Shown here: positions 7,663 to 15,544 of the stretch, one piece after another
How the letters are laid out: each line of letters starts with the position of its first letter
Position numbering within the stretch: position 1 is the stretch's first letter
Assembly: GCF_900176515.1 (NCBI RefSeq)
Contig: NZ_FWXV01000002.1
Span: 434,001 to 498,000, forward strand
DNA: 64,000 bases
Source of the DNA: Kibdelosporangium aridum
GTDB taxonomy: Bacteria; Actinomycetota; Actinomycetes; Mycobacteriales; Pseudonocardiaceae
Direction: 5' to 3'
Notes under the pieces: generated by a model
Told to the model about the DNA's origin: nothing
What the model saw: only the letters and a program-made list of their open reading frames with translations
The model's database searches: none
Made by a program: the position numbers and the translations under genes

Positions 7663-8523
7663 ATGCGATTCTCTGTGAGCGTCCCCAACTTCGGCGACTT
7701 CGCCGACCCGGAGGCCGTGGCCGTCCTCGCCCAGGCGGTCGAGCACGCGGGATGGGACGCGTTGTTCGTGTGGGACCACATGGTGCATGAGAAACGCCCG
7801 GTCCGGGAGATCGCCGATCCCTGGATCCTGCTCACCGCCGCGGCCATGGTCACCAGCCGGATCAGGCTCGGCACGATGATCACACCGGTCGCCCGCCGCC
7901 GCCCGCAAAAGCTGGCGCGCGAGGTGACCACGTTGGATCGGCTCACCGGCGGCCGGATGGTCCTGGGAGTCGGACTTGGCGAGCCGGTTGACAACGAGTA
8001 CGGCGCCTTCGGCGAACCAACGTCCCAGCGAGTGCTCGCCGAGCGCCTCGACGAGGGATTAGCCGTCCTGGATCGCTTGTGGTCAGGAGAACGCACGACG
8101 TACGAAGGAAAGCACCTGACAGTGCGGGATGTGACGTTCCGGCCGACACCCGTGCAACGGCCACGCGTGCCGATCTGGGTCGGCGGGCGTTGGCCGAACC
8201 TGCCGCCGATGCGACGCGCGGCACGGTGGGATGGCGCCATTCCGATGATGAGCGGAGCATGGCAGGCGGAGCCGCCACCACTGGACGAAGTCACCGCAGC
8301 GGGCAAGTTCTTACAAGCGGCGCGCGCCGAGGCAGGGCTGGAGGACGAACCGTTCGACTTCGTGGTCGGCGGTTCGAGCCCGGACGGTGCTTGGCCGGTT
8401 GTTCAGCAGTTGGCCGAAGCGGGCGTGACGTGGTGGGACGAGCGCATGCCGTTCGGCGAGTTACTCGACAACGCCGACGCGATCCGCAGGCGAGTCGACC
8501 AGGGCCCGCCCACGCTTTCGTAG
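7663..8523 (+). CDS. LLM-class flavin-dependent oxidoreductase
   Basis: A luciferase-like monooxygenase-fold enzyme of 286 residues, using FMN or F420. Visible family features are VWDHM near residue 43, the TSRIRLGTMITPVARRRP segment and the LDRLTGGRMVLGVGLGEP stretch that shapes the cofactor pocket. The family is broad and the substrate cannot be predicted. It begins 48 bases from the divergent SixA-like start, so the promoters overlap. A perfect palindrome after the stop probably terminates it. Confidence 0.85.
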   Translation: MRFSVSVPNFGDFADPEAVAVLAQAVEHAGWDALFVWDHMVHEKRPVREIADPWILLTAAAMVTSRIRLGTMITPVARRRPQKLAREVTTLDRLTGGRMVLGVGLGEPVDNEYGAFGEPTSQRVLAERLDEGLAVLDRLWSGERTTYEGKHLTVRDVTFRPTPVQRPRVPIWVGGRWPNLPPMRRAARWDGAIPMMSGAWQAEPPPLDEVTAAGKFLQAARAEAGLEDEPFDFVVGGSSPDGAWPVVQQLAEAGVTWWDERMPFGELLDNADAIRRRVDQGPPTLS

Positions 8524-8533
8524 CCGAGCAAGC

Positions 8534-8565
8534 GTGATTTGGTGTGGGGCCCCACACCAAATCAC
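8534..8565. terminator. Bidirectional terminator, 16-bp perfect palindrome
   Basis: A 32-base perfect palindrome centred on GGGGCCCC lies between the convergent LLM oxidoreductase (stop 8523) and the second sortase (stop 8580). It has no separate loop, so the actual hairpin must open a few central G-C pairs. Confidence 0.75.
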
Positions 8566-8579
8566 CGCACACCCTCTAC

Positions 8580-9194
8580 TTAGGACATAGGAGGCACCAA
8601 GGTCGCATAGACGATGATGTTGTCCTTGTAGCTGTGGGCTGCGTGGTCGAACGTGCCACCGCAGGTGATCAGCCGCAGTTCCGCGCCTTGGGTGTCGCCG
8701 TAGACCTTGTCGGTCGGGAACTCCTTCTTCGCGATCTGCTCGACGTGAGTGACCTTGAACAGCGCGGTCGTCCCGTCCTGCCTGGACACGGACACCTCGT
8801 CACCGACGGCCATCTCCTTGAGACGGAAGAAGATCCCGGGTTTCTTGTTCCCGTCGACGTGACCGAGGATGATCGCGGGGCCGACCTCACCCGGTGTCGG
8901 CGCCTTGCCGTACCAGCCCGCTTGCATCGGCTGATCGACCGGCGGGACCTGGATGGTCTGGTCGGGGTTCAGGCCGAGCGGGACCAGCGACGAGCGCGCG
9001 CCGATCTTCGGAATGGAGATCTCGGTCGGTGTCGAGGCCGGCAGCGACGTCACGCCCTTGGCCGGCGGCGGGGCAGCCTGGTTCTCCACTGTGGACAGTG
9101 GAGCTTGACTGCCGCCTGCCGCCGGCTCCTCCCCCTGACCGCTACACCCGGCGAGGACAAGGACGAGAACCGCGCCACCAAGCCATTTGCGCAT
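8580..9194 (-). CDS. Class F-type sortase, lipoprotein (copy 2)
   Basis: Close paralogue of the sortase at 4120-4722; both begin MRKWLG, and PTEISIPKIGARSSL, MQAGWYGKAPTPGEVGPAIILGH and SYKDNIIVYA are largely shared. It has 204 residues with a lipoprotein signal ending LAGC (Cys17). Catalytic candidates are His112 (ILGHVDG) and Cys178 (LITCGG). Where copy 1 has Arg183 nine residues after the Cys, this copy has His187. It starts six bases after the stop of the small anchored protein at 9201-9569, so the two are one transcript and likely enzyme and substrate. Confidence 0.88.
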   Translation of the reverse strand: MRKWLGGAVLVLVLAGCSGQGEEPAAGGSQAPLSTVENQAAPPPAKGVTSLPASTPTEISIPKIGARSSLVPLGLNPDQTIQVPPVDQPMQAGWYGKAPTPGEVGPAIILGHVDGNKKPGIFFRLKEMAVGDEVSVSRQDGTTALFKVTHVEQIAKKEFPTDKVYGDTQGAELRLITCGGTFDHAAHSYKDNIIVYATLVPPMS

Positions 9195-9200
9195 CCGCGA

Positions 9201-9569
9201 TCAGCCCTGCTTGCGCGTGCGGCGGTAGATCACCGACCCACCGGCCGCGAGGACGACCAGTGCGATTCCGCCGATGGCCAGCGCACCGGCCGGGCTCGAC
9301 GACTCGTCCATGCCGCCACCGGTTTCCGGTGCGCCAACAGGCTTGACGACGGCAGGCCGCTCAGACGGCGCTGGCGGCAAAGTCGCAGGCCGGCTGGTCG
9401 GCGGGGCGGTCGTCCGAGTGGTGGTCGGCGGGGCGGGCGACGGCCGCTCAGTGACCTGAGTCGACGTCGGCGGGGCCGGCTGGGCGTTGTCCGCCATGGC
9501 AATCGGCGCGCCGAGGAACAAGACACCTGCGCCGAGAGCCAGACCGGCCACAGTGGAGCGAATACGCAT
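9201..9569 (-). CDS. Small Pro/Thr-rich surface protein with TG sorting motif
   Basis: A 122-residue secreted protein: signal peptide (ends MADN), a Pro/Thr/Arg spacer of about 50 residues without a folded domain, the motif KPVGAPETGGG near residue 78, a membrane segment (ALAIGGIALVVLAAGGSVIY) and the tail RRTRKQG. It may act as a stalk or as a carrier for something else. The motif APETG differs from the AADTG of the triplicated proteins. It is the first gene of a two-gene unit with sortase copy 2. A weak GCAACC-N16-CGTG sequence lies about 60 bases upstream, too poor to call. Confidence 0.8.
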   Translation of the reverse strand: MRIRSTVAGLALGAGVLFLGAPIAMADNAQPAPPTSTQVTERPSPAPPTTTRTTAPPTSRPATLPPAPSERPAVVKPVGAPETGGGMDESSSPAGALAIGGIALVVLAAGGSVIYRRTRKQG

Positions 9570-9597
9570 CGGAGACCTTTCATCAGTTCAGGCGGGT

Positions 9598-9828
9598 TCA
9601 TGCCTTCGCACCAAGCACGCCCAAGTCGATCTCCAGGTTGCCCCGAGTTTCGAAGTTTTTTTCCCGCTCCCCAACACAAGCCGGGCAACCAGCGAAAATG
9701 CCCAGGCAGAAGCCCTGCCACGGCAAGCGAACACAACTGGCTCCCTGGCAGTGAAGCGGCACCCGGGCGTGGCTGGAGAACGCGATGCCGCCGAACTCCG
9801 TCGCCACAGCGGCACCCACATTCGACAC
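9598..9828 (-). CDS. Possible small Cys-containing hypothetical protein
   Basis: A 76-codon frame from ATG 9828 with five Cys residues (two in CQGASC, three in FCLGIFAGCPAC). It lies 28 bases upstream of the sortase substrate gene on the same strand. Third-position GC is only moderately high and no ribosome site is obvious. It resembles nothing I know and could be a chance frame in a non-coding spacer. Confidence 0.2.
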   Translation of the reverse strand: MSNVGAAVATEFGGIAFSSHARVPLHCQGASCVRLPWQGFCLGIFAGCPACVGEREKNFETRGNLEIDLGVLGAKA

Positions 9829-10183
9829 GGTTACGTCGCCTGCGGTGCGGCATCCTCGAGTTCAAGGGATTCGCCAAGCACCTTCCAGAGCCATGTCCCG
9901 GCGCGGGCCTCCTTGGGAGGCTGCTTGACGGTGCGCGGATCGAGTCAAGGAAGCCGGTTGGCGTCCAGGGCGGGTTTCGGTGCAGAGGTGATGGCGCGGG
10001 GCAGTGGGTGGGCTGCCCGTCACAGACGTCGCTGCGAGCAACCCAACCGGGGTCTCCGGCAGAGTCACGAACTCGAAGGTGGACCCGGTCGCGGACCTTC
10101 CAGTGCGGCGCAGCGCGAGGGTTCGCTCGATCCCGGCCATGCCCACCTCGGTAATGGGGCCGGGCAGTGAGGGGCGAATACAG
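9829..10183. other. Spacer without recognisable gene
   Basis: About 350 bases between the surface-protein locus and the terminator of the LpdA-type gene. Frames are open on both strands, as expected at this GC content, but none has a ribosome site, a recognisable protein family or convincing codon use. Confidence 0.5.
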
Positions 10184-10216
10184 CTTCGCCGTGCGGCGCG
10201 GCGCCGCACGGCGAAG
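10184..10216 (-). terminator. Terminator of lpdA-type gene
   Basis: A 14-bp perfect stem (CTTCGCCGTGCGGC and complement) around a GCG-containing centre, about 40 bases beyond the stop of the minus-strand flavoprotein gene. Confidence 0.7.
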
Positions 10217-10253
10217 GTGATCAGAGGCACGCGGCGTTCTGCCGCTACTCGTT

Positions 10254-11657
10254 CTAGTCCAGGTCGTCGTGGCGCATCAGGCGCCTGCCCGCTTCAGTGA
10301 TCGAACCGGACAGTGAGGGATAGACCGAGAACGTCAGCGCGAGGTGCTCGACGGTGAGCTGGTTCTGCACTGCGATCGCGATCGGCAGGATGAGTTCGCT
10401 CGCCGAGGGTGCGACCACCACGCCGCCGATGACCACACCGGTGGCCGGACGACAGAACAGTTTCACGAAGCCGCGGCGCAGGCCTTCCATCTTGGCTCGT
10501 GCGTTGGTGGCGAGCGGCAGCATGATCGTGCGGGCGGGCACTTCGCCCGCGTCGATCGACTGCTGGCTGATGCCGACCGTGGCGATCTCCGGATGTGTGA
10601 ACACGTTCGCCGCGACGGTCTTCAGCCTGATCGGGGCGACGCCTTCACCCAGCGCGTGCCACATCGCGATCCGGCCCTGCATGCCCGCGACCGACGCCAG
10701 CATCAGCACGCCGGTGCAGTCACCTGCGGCGTACACGCCTGGCACGCCAGTGCGCGACACGCGGTCGACGGAGATGAAACCGCCAGGGCCTGGTTCGATG
10801 CCGACCTTTTCCAAGCCGATGTCGGAGGTGTTCGGGGTCGAACCGACCGTCATCAGCGCATGACTGGCTTCAATCTTGCGACCGTCCTGCAGGTGCACCA
10901 CGACACCATCGGTCACCCGCTCAACCTTCTCGGCACGCGCGTGCTTGTACAGCGTTGTCCCGCGCTCAGCGAAGGCGTCCTCAAGCACAGCCGCGGCGTC
11001 CGCGTCTTCGTGCGGCAGCACGCGGTCACGGCTGGAGACGACGCTGACCTTCACGCCCATCTCGGTGTACGCCGAAGCGAACTCCGCGCCCGTGACACCC
11101 GAGCCGACCACGACCAAGTGCTCGGGCAGTTCGGTCAAGTCGTAGAGCTGACGCCAGTCCAGGATCCGCTCACCGTCAGGCACCGCACCGGGCAGCACGC
11201 GCGGGGTCGCGCCCGTTGCGATCAGTGTCACGTCCGCCGGGAGCACCTCGGGCTCGCCGTTGTGCGGCGTCACGCCGATCAGGTGCGCCGCCATGCCAGG
11301 CTGCTCGTCCACGAACCGCGCCGAACCCGCGATCAACCGCACACCCTCGCGCTGCAACCGCGCACGGATATCCGCCGACTGCGCCAGCGCCAACCCGCGC
11401 ACCCGACCGTGCACGACAGGCACCTCGACCGCCGCGTCCGAGCCGTTGGTGCGAATACCCAGCTCATCGGCGTTGCGGAAGGCCGACCGGGCTCCGGCCG
11501 ACGCGATGAACGTCTTCGACGGGACGCAGTCGTACAGCACGCACGCGCCGCCAAGGCCGTCGCGCTCGACAATCGTCACGTCCGCGCCGTGCTGGGCCGC
11601 GACCAGCGCAGCCTCGTATCCGCCGACGCCGCCACCCATGATCACGATCCTGGTCAA
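10254..11657 (-). CDS. lpdA: LpdA-type NAD(P)H quinone dehydrogenase / flavoprotein disulfide reductase
   Basis: A 467-residue FAD/NAD-binding pyridine nucleotide-disulfide oxidoreductase, close to M. tuberculosis LpdA (Rv3303c), which reduces quinones rather than lipoamide. Features: GGGVGGYEAA FAD loop at 8-17, CVLYDC (Cys39, Cys44), VVVGSGVTGAE NAD loop, YAAGDCTG, and the ending VYPSLSGSITEAGRRLMRHDDLD. The C-terminus lacks the His-x4-Glu pair of true lipoamide dehydrogenases. TTG 11657 (preceded by AGGAAG) gives the conserved start TRIVIMGGG; in-frame codons upstream extend the frame but not the family. In M. tuberculosis lpdA neighbours glpD2; here glpD is 9 kb away. Confidence 0.88.
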   Translation of the reverse strand: MTRIVIMGGGVGGYEAALVAAQHGADVTIVERDGLGGACVLYDCVPSKTFIASAGARSAFRNADELGIRTNGSDAAVEVPVVHGRVRGLALAQSADIRARLQREGVRLIAGSARFVDEQPGMAAHLIGVTPHNGEPEVLPADVTLIATGATPRVLPGAVPDGERILDWRQLYDLTELPEHLVVVGSGVTGAEFASAYTEMGVKVSVVSSRDRVLPHEDADAAAVLEDAFAERGTTLYKHARAEKVERVTDGVVVHLQDGRKIEASHALMTVGSTPNTSDIGLEKVGIEPGPGGFISVDRVSRTGVPGVYAAGDCTGVLMLASVAGMQGRIAMWHALGEGVAPIRLKTVAANVFTHPEIATVGISQQSIDAGEVPARTIMLPLATNARAKMEGLRRGFVKLFCRPATGVVIGGVVVAPSASELILPIAIAVQNQLTVEHLALTFSVYPSLSGSITEAGRRLMRHDDLD

Positions 11658-11877
11658 CGGACTTCCTGCTCCCTGTTCCTTGATCGGTGGTCTGGCTGAG
11701 CCAAAGCCCACCGGCAGTAAAGCCGATCGCCGGTGGACTCGCTGATCGTGTACGTGCCCGTACCAGCCGCGACGTGGAACCACGGTGTCCCCGAGCCGCT
11801 GTCCGCCGGCAGCCTAAACCGTACGCTTGATCTCCTTCAGGCCTCGCAGCGGGAGATTCCTGGCCGATGATGGCTGC

Positions 11878-12651
11878 ATGGGAACGCCTTCGAACAGCAT
11901 GTTCGACTACGACGCCGAGCTCAGCCGCTATTACCGGCACCTGGTCGAGGCCACCGACGTGCACCCCGGCGACACCATCCTCGACATCGGTTGCGGCACC
12001 GGTCAGACCACCCGCGAGGCCGCCAGGCACGCGACCCGGGGCAGCGCGCTGGGCGTTGACGTCTCCCCAGCGATGGTGACGCGTGCCCGGCAGCTCGCCG
12101 AAGCCGAGAACCTCCACAACGTGCGCTTCGAGCAGGCGGACGCGCAGGTCCATCCATTCCCACCGGCGCACTTCACGCTCGGAGTCAGCCGGTTCGGCAC
12201 GATGTTCTTCAGTGACCCGGTCGAGGCGTTCGCCAACATCGGCCGCGCGTTGCGGCCAGGCGCACGCCTCGTCCAGCTGGTCTGGCAGGACAGCGGCCAA
12301 CAGGAGTGGGCGGCCGAGATACACCGGGCGTTCGGAAGCGATGCCCTGCCACCGGCTACCGGCGCGTTCTCATTCGCAGACCCAGCCACTGTGGACGGCG
12401 TTCTGACCGCCGCCGGGTTCACCGAGGTGAACGTCACCGAAGTGCGCGAACCTGTCTACTACGGCGCCGATCCCGACGCTGCCGTCGAGGCCGTACAGGT
12501 GCTGGAGATGGCGAGCGATCTGCTCACGCGACTCGACTCCGAGGAGACCAAGCAGGCGTTCGACCGGCTGCATTCCACCATGGCCGCGCACACCACCAGT
12601 GACGGCGTGTGGTTCGACTCACGCGCGTGGCTCGTCACCGCGCGTCGCTAG
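11878..12651 (+). CDS. Class I SAM-dependent methyltransferase
   Basis: A 257-residue methyltransferase of the Methyltransf_11/25 type. Motif I is ILDIGCGTGQTT, followed by an acidic loop GVDVSPAM that binds the ribose, and motif II-like FEQADAQVHPFP. The remainder matches the UbiE/class I fold. No substrate can be assigned and the neighbours do not suggest a pathway. ATG 11878 is used because the sequence before it does not look coding. It is divergent from the LpdA-type gene. Confidence 0.82.
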   Translation: MGTPSNSMFDYDAELSRYYRHLVEATDVHPGDTILDIGCGTGQTTREAARHATRGSALGVDVSPAMVTRARQLAEAENLHNVRFEQADAQVHPFPPAHFTLGVSRFGTMFFSDPVEAFANIGRALRPGARLVQLVWQDSGQQEWAAEIHRAFGSDALPPATGAFSFADPATVDGVLTAAGFTEVNVTEVREPVYYGADPDAAVEAVQVLEMASDLLTRLDSEETKQAFDRLHSTMAAHTTSDGVWFDSRAWLVTARR

Positions 12652-12818
12652 GTTTGGCCAGCCACAACGTGCCAGGCCGTCGGTTGTAAAGCGGTCGACC
12701 TGAGCATGGGTGAGGTTCCTCCTTTCGCTTCAGTGCTGGGCATGCGGCCTACCTTGATCAGGCGACTCCCCGAGGCGCATCCCGTCGCGGGATGTGTCGG
12801 GTCGCTACGCTGTCCGTC

Positions 12819-13268
12819 GTGCCGCTCTATGCCGCGTACGGGTCCAACATGGATCCCAGCCAGATGCTCGAGCGAGCGCCCTACTCGCCGATGGCGGGTA
12901 CCGGGTGGCTCGTGGGCTGGCGCTTGACCTTCGGAGGCGAGGACCTCGGCTGGGAGGGCGCACTCGCCACCATCGTCGAGGACCCCGAGTCGCAGGTGTT
13001 CTGCGTGCTCTACGACGTCAGCCCCCGCGACGAATCCCGGCTGGACCGCTGGGAGGGCGCGCTGGGCCTGTACCGGAAGATCCGGCTGCGGGTGCAGACG
13101 TTGGAAGGCTCGGTCGTCGCCTGGCTCTACGTTCTGGATGCCTACGAGGGCGGTCTCCCTTCCGCGAGATACCTGGGTGTGGTCGCCGACGCGGCCGAGG
13201 CCGCGGGCGCGCCCGCTGACTACGTGGCCGACCTGCGGATCAGGCCCTGCCAAGGGATCGGTCCCTAG
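12819..13268 (+). CDS. Gamma-glutamylcyclotransferase-like protein (GGCT/AIG2 fold)
   Basis: A 149-residue protein of the GGCT family, which forms 5-oxoproline from gamma-glutamyl substrates in characterised members. The N-terminal substrate loop YAAYGSNMDP is intact, and the acidic residue of the active site is probably the Glu in RWEGALGLYRK. The GTG start at 12819 places the loop at the very N-terminus as in the family. A related protein lies next to lpdA in M. tuberculosis, as far as I recall. Its stop overlaps the stop of the minus-strand neighbour. Confidence 0.78.
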   Translation: MPLYAAYGSNMDPSQMLERAPYSPMAGTGWLVGWRLTFGGEDLGWEGALATIVEDPESQVFCVLYDVSPRDESRLDRWEGALGLYRKIRLRVQTLEGSVVAWLYVLDAYEGGLPSARYLGVVADAAEAAGAPADYVADLRIRPCQGIGP

Positions 13269-13705
13269 CCGACAAGGCGGTAGCACGATCTGAGCAGCAA
13301 CAGGGCCTTTCGCTGGCCCCGGGGATCGGGGCGGGCCCGGATACATCTGCCGATGCGTTCGGCGAAGAGCCCGCGGTGGTCCGGCGGGTATCTCTCGACG
13401 GCCTGCTCGAAGCACGCGAGCGCGACCGCGGACGACTCCCGGCACAGCACTTGCGCGAGCGCGTGATCGAGCGCGAGAACTCGAAGCCCGTAGAGGTTCT
13501 CCACGTCACCGCGGGCGAACCTGCCGTGGTGCACGTCGACTCCAGGACGGGAGCGGACTCGGCGTCGGTTGGGGACAAGGATGTGCACGACGTGCTGATC
13601 GGCCGCCTGGCAGCCATAGAGAGCCAGCGCGGTGTGGTGGGTGAGGACTGCGTCAGGTCCGGCGTTGTGCAGGGCTGCTGTGGCCCGGATGAGCAAATCG
13701 GTCAT
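13265..13705 (-). CDS. AbiEi/DUF559-like protein, short form
   Basis: A 146-residue protein resembling the middle of actinobacterial proteins that join an AbiEi-type antitoxin winged-helix segment to a Vsr/DUF559-like nuclease. Recognisable parts are VLTHHTALALYGC, HILVPNRRRVRSRPGVDVHHG and the GLRVLALDHALAQVLC helix. The nuclease domain that usually follows is absent, as is much of the N-terminal helix-turn-helix. So it may be a remnant or a stand-alone short form. The start is ATG 13705 after GTGGAAG. Confidence 0.55.
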   Translation of the reverse strand: MTDLLIRATAALHNAGPDAVLTHHTALALYGCQAADQHVVHILVPNRRRVRSRPGVDVHHGRFARGDVENLYGLRVLALDHALAQVLCRESSAVALACFEQAVERYPPDHRGLFAERIGRCIRARPDPRGQRKALLLLRSCYRLVG

Positions 13706-13767
13706 GCTTCCACTTTCTCGGGAGGCATGACCGATTCGCTAGACCGACGAAAACCGCCTGTGGATAA

Positions 13768-15033
13768 CTAGGCCGCCAGTGACGTCAACGCCGTGTGCAC
13801 CATCACTCGGACGCCGGTCAACAAAGCCCGCTCATCCAGCTGGAATGTCGGCTGGTGGAGGTCTCTCATCACACCATCCCCAGGCCACACTCCAAGGCGC
13901 GCGAAGGAGCCTGGCACGTGCTCGAGGTACCAGCCGAAGTCCTCGCCGCCGGACGACTGCTTGGTGCCCGCGAGGGCGTCGCCGCCCAGGGCCGACTCGA
14001 TGCCCGCGCGCAGGATGGCCGTGCTTTCGCTGTCGTTGACGACCGGCGGCACGCCACGGCGGTGGTGCAGCTCGTAACCGACGCCCAGCGGCGTCACCAG
14101 GGACTGCACGAGCCCTGCGACCAGCGGCTCCAAATCCTCCCAGACCTCGTGGTCGCCGGTACGCAAAGTGCCCCGCAGCAGGCCTTCCTCAGGCACGGCG
14201 TTGGGCGCCTCGCCGGCGTGCACGGCGCCCCACACCAGGACGGTGCCGGAACGGGGGTCGACACGCCGGGACAGCAGCGCGGGCAGGCCTGTGATGACCG
14301 TGCCCAGGGCGTGCACCAGGTCGGCAGTCAAGTGGGGACGGGAAGTGTGGCCGCCCGGGGAGGTCAGCCTCAGCTCGAGCAGGTCCGTCGCGGAGGTGAT
14401 CGCCCCCACGCGGGTACCGACCCGGCCGACCTCGACACGCGGGTCGCAGTGCAGCCCGAAGATCCGCTCGACGCCCTTCAGCGCACCCGCTTCGATCATG
14501 TCGAGCGCACCGCCGGGCATGACCTCCTCGGCTGGCTGGAAAATCAGCCGGACGCGGCCGGGCAACTCGGGCGCGGACGCCAGCGCGAGGCCCGCGGCCA
14601 ACAGGATGGTCGTGTGCGCATCGTGTCCGCACGAATGCGCTACGCCGTCCACCCTGGACGAGAACGGCAGTCCAGTTGCCTCCTGCAGCGGCAAAGCGTC
14701 GATGTCGGCGCGCAGCGCGACACACCGGTCGCCGGTGCCGACGTCGCAGATCAACCCCGTTCCAGTTGGACCGATGATCGGCTGCAGTCCCGCTGACGCC
14801 AGCATGGTGGCGAGCAGTTGTGTGGTCTGGAACTCCTGCCTGGACAACTCCGGGTGCGCGTGGATGTGGCGGTACCAGGCGACGATGTCGCCGATGCTGC
14901 CTGCCAGCCAACCGTCCAACCAGGACGGGCCGCGACCGGCGCCCATGTCCTCCACAGTGGGCATACTGACGCCGGAGTCGGTCAGTAGCACGTCAGGATC
15001 GCCCTCCTGGGCGTGCGAGTCCAGAACAGTCAT
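13768..15033 (-). CDS. M20 family metallo-amidohydrolase (AmiA/AmiB-like)
   Basis: A 421-residue zinc peptidase/amidohydrolase of the M20D type, which hydrolyses N-acyl amino acids or similar amides. Metal-ligand motifs are HSCGHDAHT, the catalytic PAEE (FQPAEEVMPGG), and GLHCDPRVEVG. The LHQPTFQLDE motif near the C-terminus carries the last ligand. ATG 15033 has GGAGGTG upstream. The location between lpdA and deoD equals that of amiA1/amiB1 in M. tuberculosis, where two such genes occur; only one is seen here. Confidence 0.85.
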   Translation of the reverse strand: MTVLDSHAQEGDPDVLLTDSGVSMPTVEDMGAGRGPSWLDGWLAGSIGDIVAWYRHIHAHPELSRQEFQTTQLLATMLASAGLQPIIGPTGTGLICDVGTGDRCVALRADIDALPLQEATGLPFSSRVDGVAHSCGHDAHTTILLAAGLALASAPELPGRVRLIFQPAEEVMPGGALDMIEAGALKGVERIFGLHCDPRVEVGRVGTRVGAITSATDLLELRLTSPGGHTSRPHLTADLVHALGTVITGLPALLSRRVDPRSGTVLVWGAVHAGEAPNAVPEEGLLRGTLRTGDHEVWEDLEPLVAGLVQSLVTPLGVGYELHHRRGVPPVVNDSESTAILRAGIESALGGDALAGTKQSSGGEDFGWYLEHVPGSFARLGVWPGDGVMRDLHQPTFQLDERALLTGVRVMVHTALTSLAA

Positions 15034-15268
15034 GCCGCACCTCCGCGGCAGCACCACGGAACAAACCAATGAACCAGTGGTACCGGGGTCGAGCTTCAGG
15101 TTCTTGAGTGAACATCGTGCACGGTCGGCGCAACATAAGTGTCACTCGGCCACCATCCTGCACCATCGTGCTCGAGCGCGAGTGGGGAACCAGATGATCA
15201 AACCGGTCGCCGGTAGCGCCGCTGCGCCAAACGGTTGACCGGATTTCAGTCAGACCGAAGCGAGATCA

Positions 15269-15535
15269 TCAGGCTTTCTTCTTGGCGCGCTTGCGCCTGG
15301 CCCGGTGGCCGACGATCACGATGCCCAGCAGCAGAACAGCGGCGATGCCGATCACCAGGCGCTGCCGCGAACTGGCCGCCTCTTCCGCGGTCGGCTGCGG
15401 AGCGATGGACGGCCCAGGCGGCGCGGTAGCGGTCTGCTGGGCATACGGAGCCAGTTGCGCGGGTGCAGCCGTTGCTACCCCTACGGGCAGGGAAAACAGC
15501 ACAACGAGCACACACGCGACCACAGCTCGCATCAT
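15269..15535 (-). CDS. Small secreted membrane protein with polybasic tail
   Basis: An 88-residue protein: signal peptide or N-terminal membrane anchor (to about ATAA), a Pro/Gln/Ala spacer, a second membrane segment (LVIGIAAVLLLGIVIVG) and a very basic tail HRARRKRAKKKA. It begins nine bases after the meaB stop and is therefore probably co-transcribed with mutAB-meaB. I do not recognise it. It lacks a TG sorting motif, so it is not an obvious sortase substrate despite a similar layout. Confidence 0.6.
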   Translation of the reverse strand: MMRAVVACVLVVLFSLPVGVATAAPAQLAPYAQQTATAPPGPSIAPQPTAEEAASSRQRLVIGIAAVLLLGIVIVGHRARRKRAKKKA

Positions 15536-15544
15536 GTTTCGAGG

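Noticed and set aside
9630..9660. A fifth ECF-type promoter upstream of the second sortase locus
   Set aside because: The best match is GCAACC-N16-CGTG, with a wrong spacer and a mismatch in the -10 box, so it does not meet the pattern of the other four.
9862..10230. A 122-codon minus-strand frame with SLPGPITEVG resembling the end of the LpdA-type protein
   Set aside because: The similarity is limited to about ten residues, the frame crosses the terminator hairpin, and no ribosome site or wider homology is visible.
10344..11699. A 451-codon plus-strand frame opposite the LpdA-type gene
   Set aside because: It is the antisense shadow of an unambiguous FAD/NAD enzyme; its composition (His, Arg, Gln) and lack of a ribosome site or domain argue against coding.
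13740..13765. DnaA-box-like TGTGGATAAC next to the M20 hydrolase stop
   Set aside because: It is a single site without a partner; isolated matches are expected by chance.
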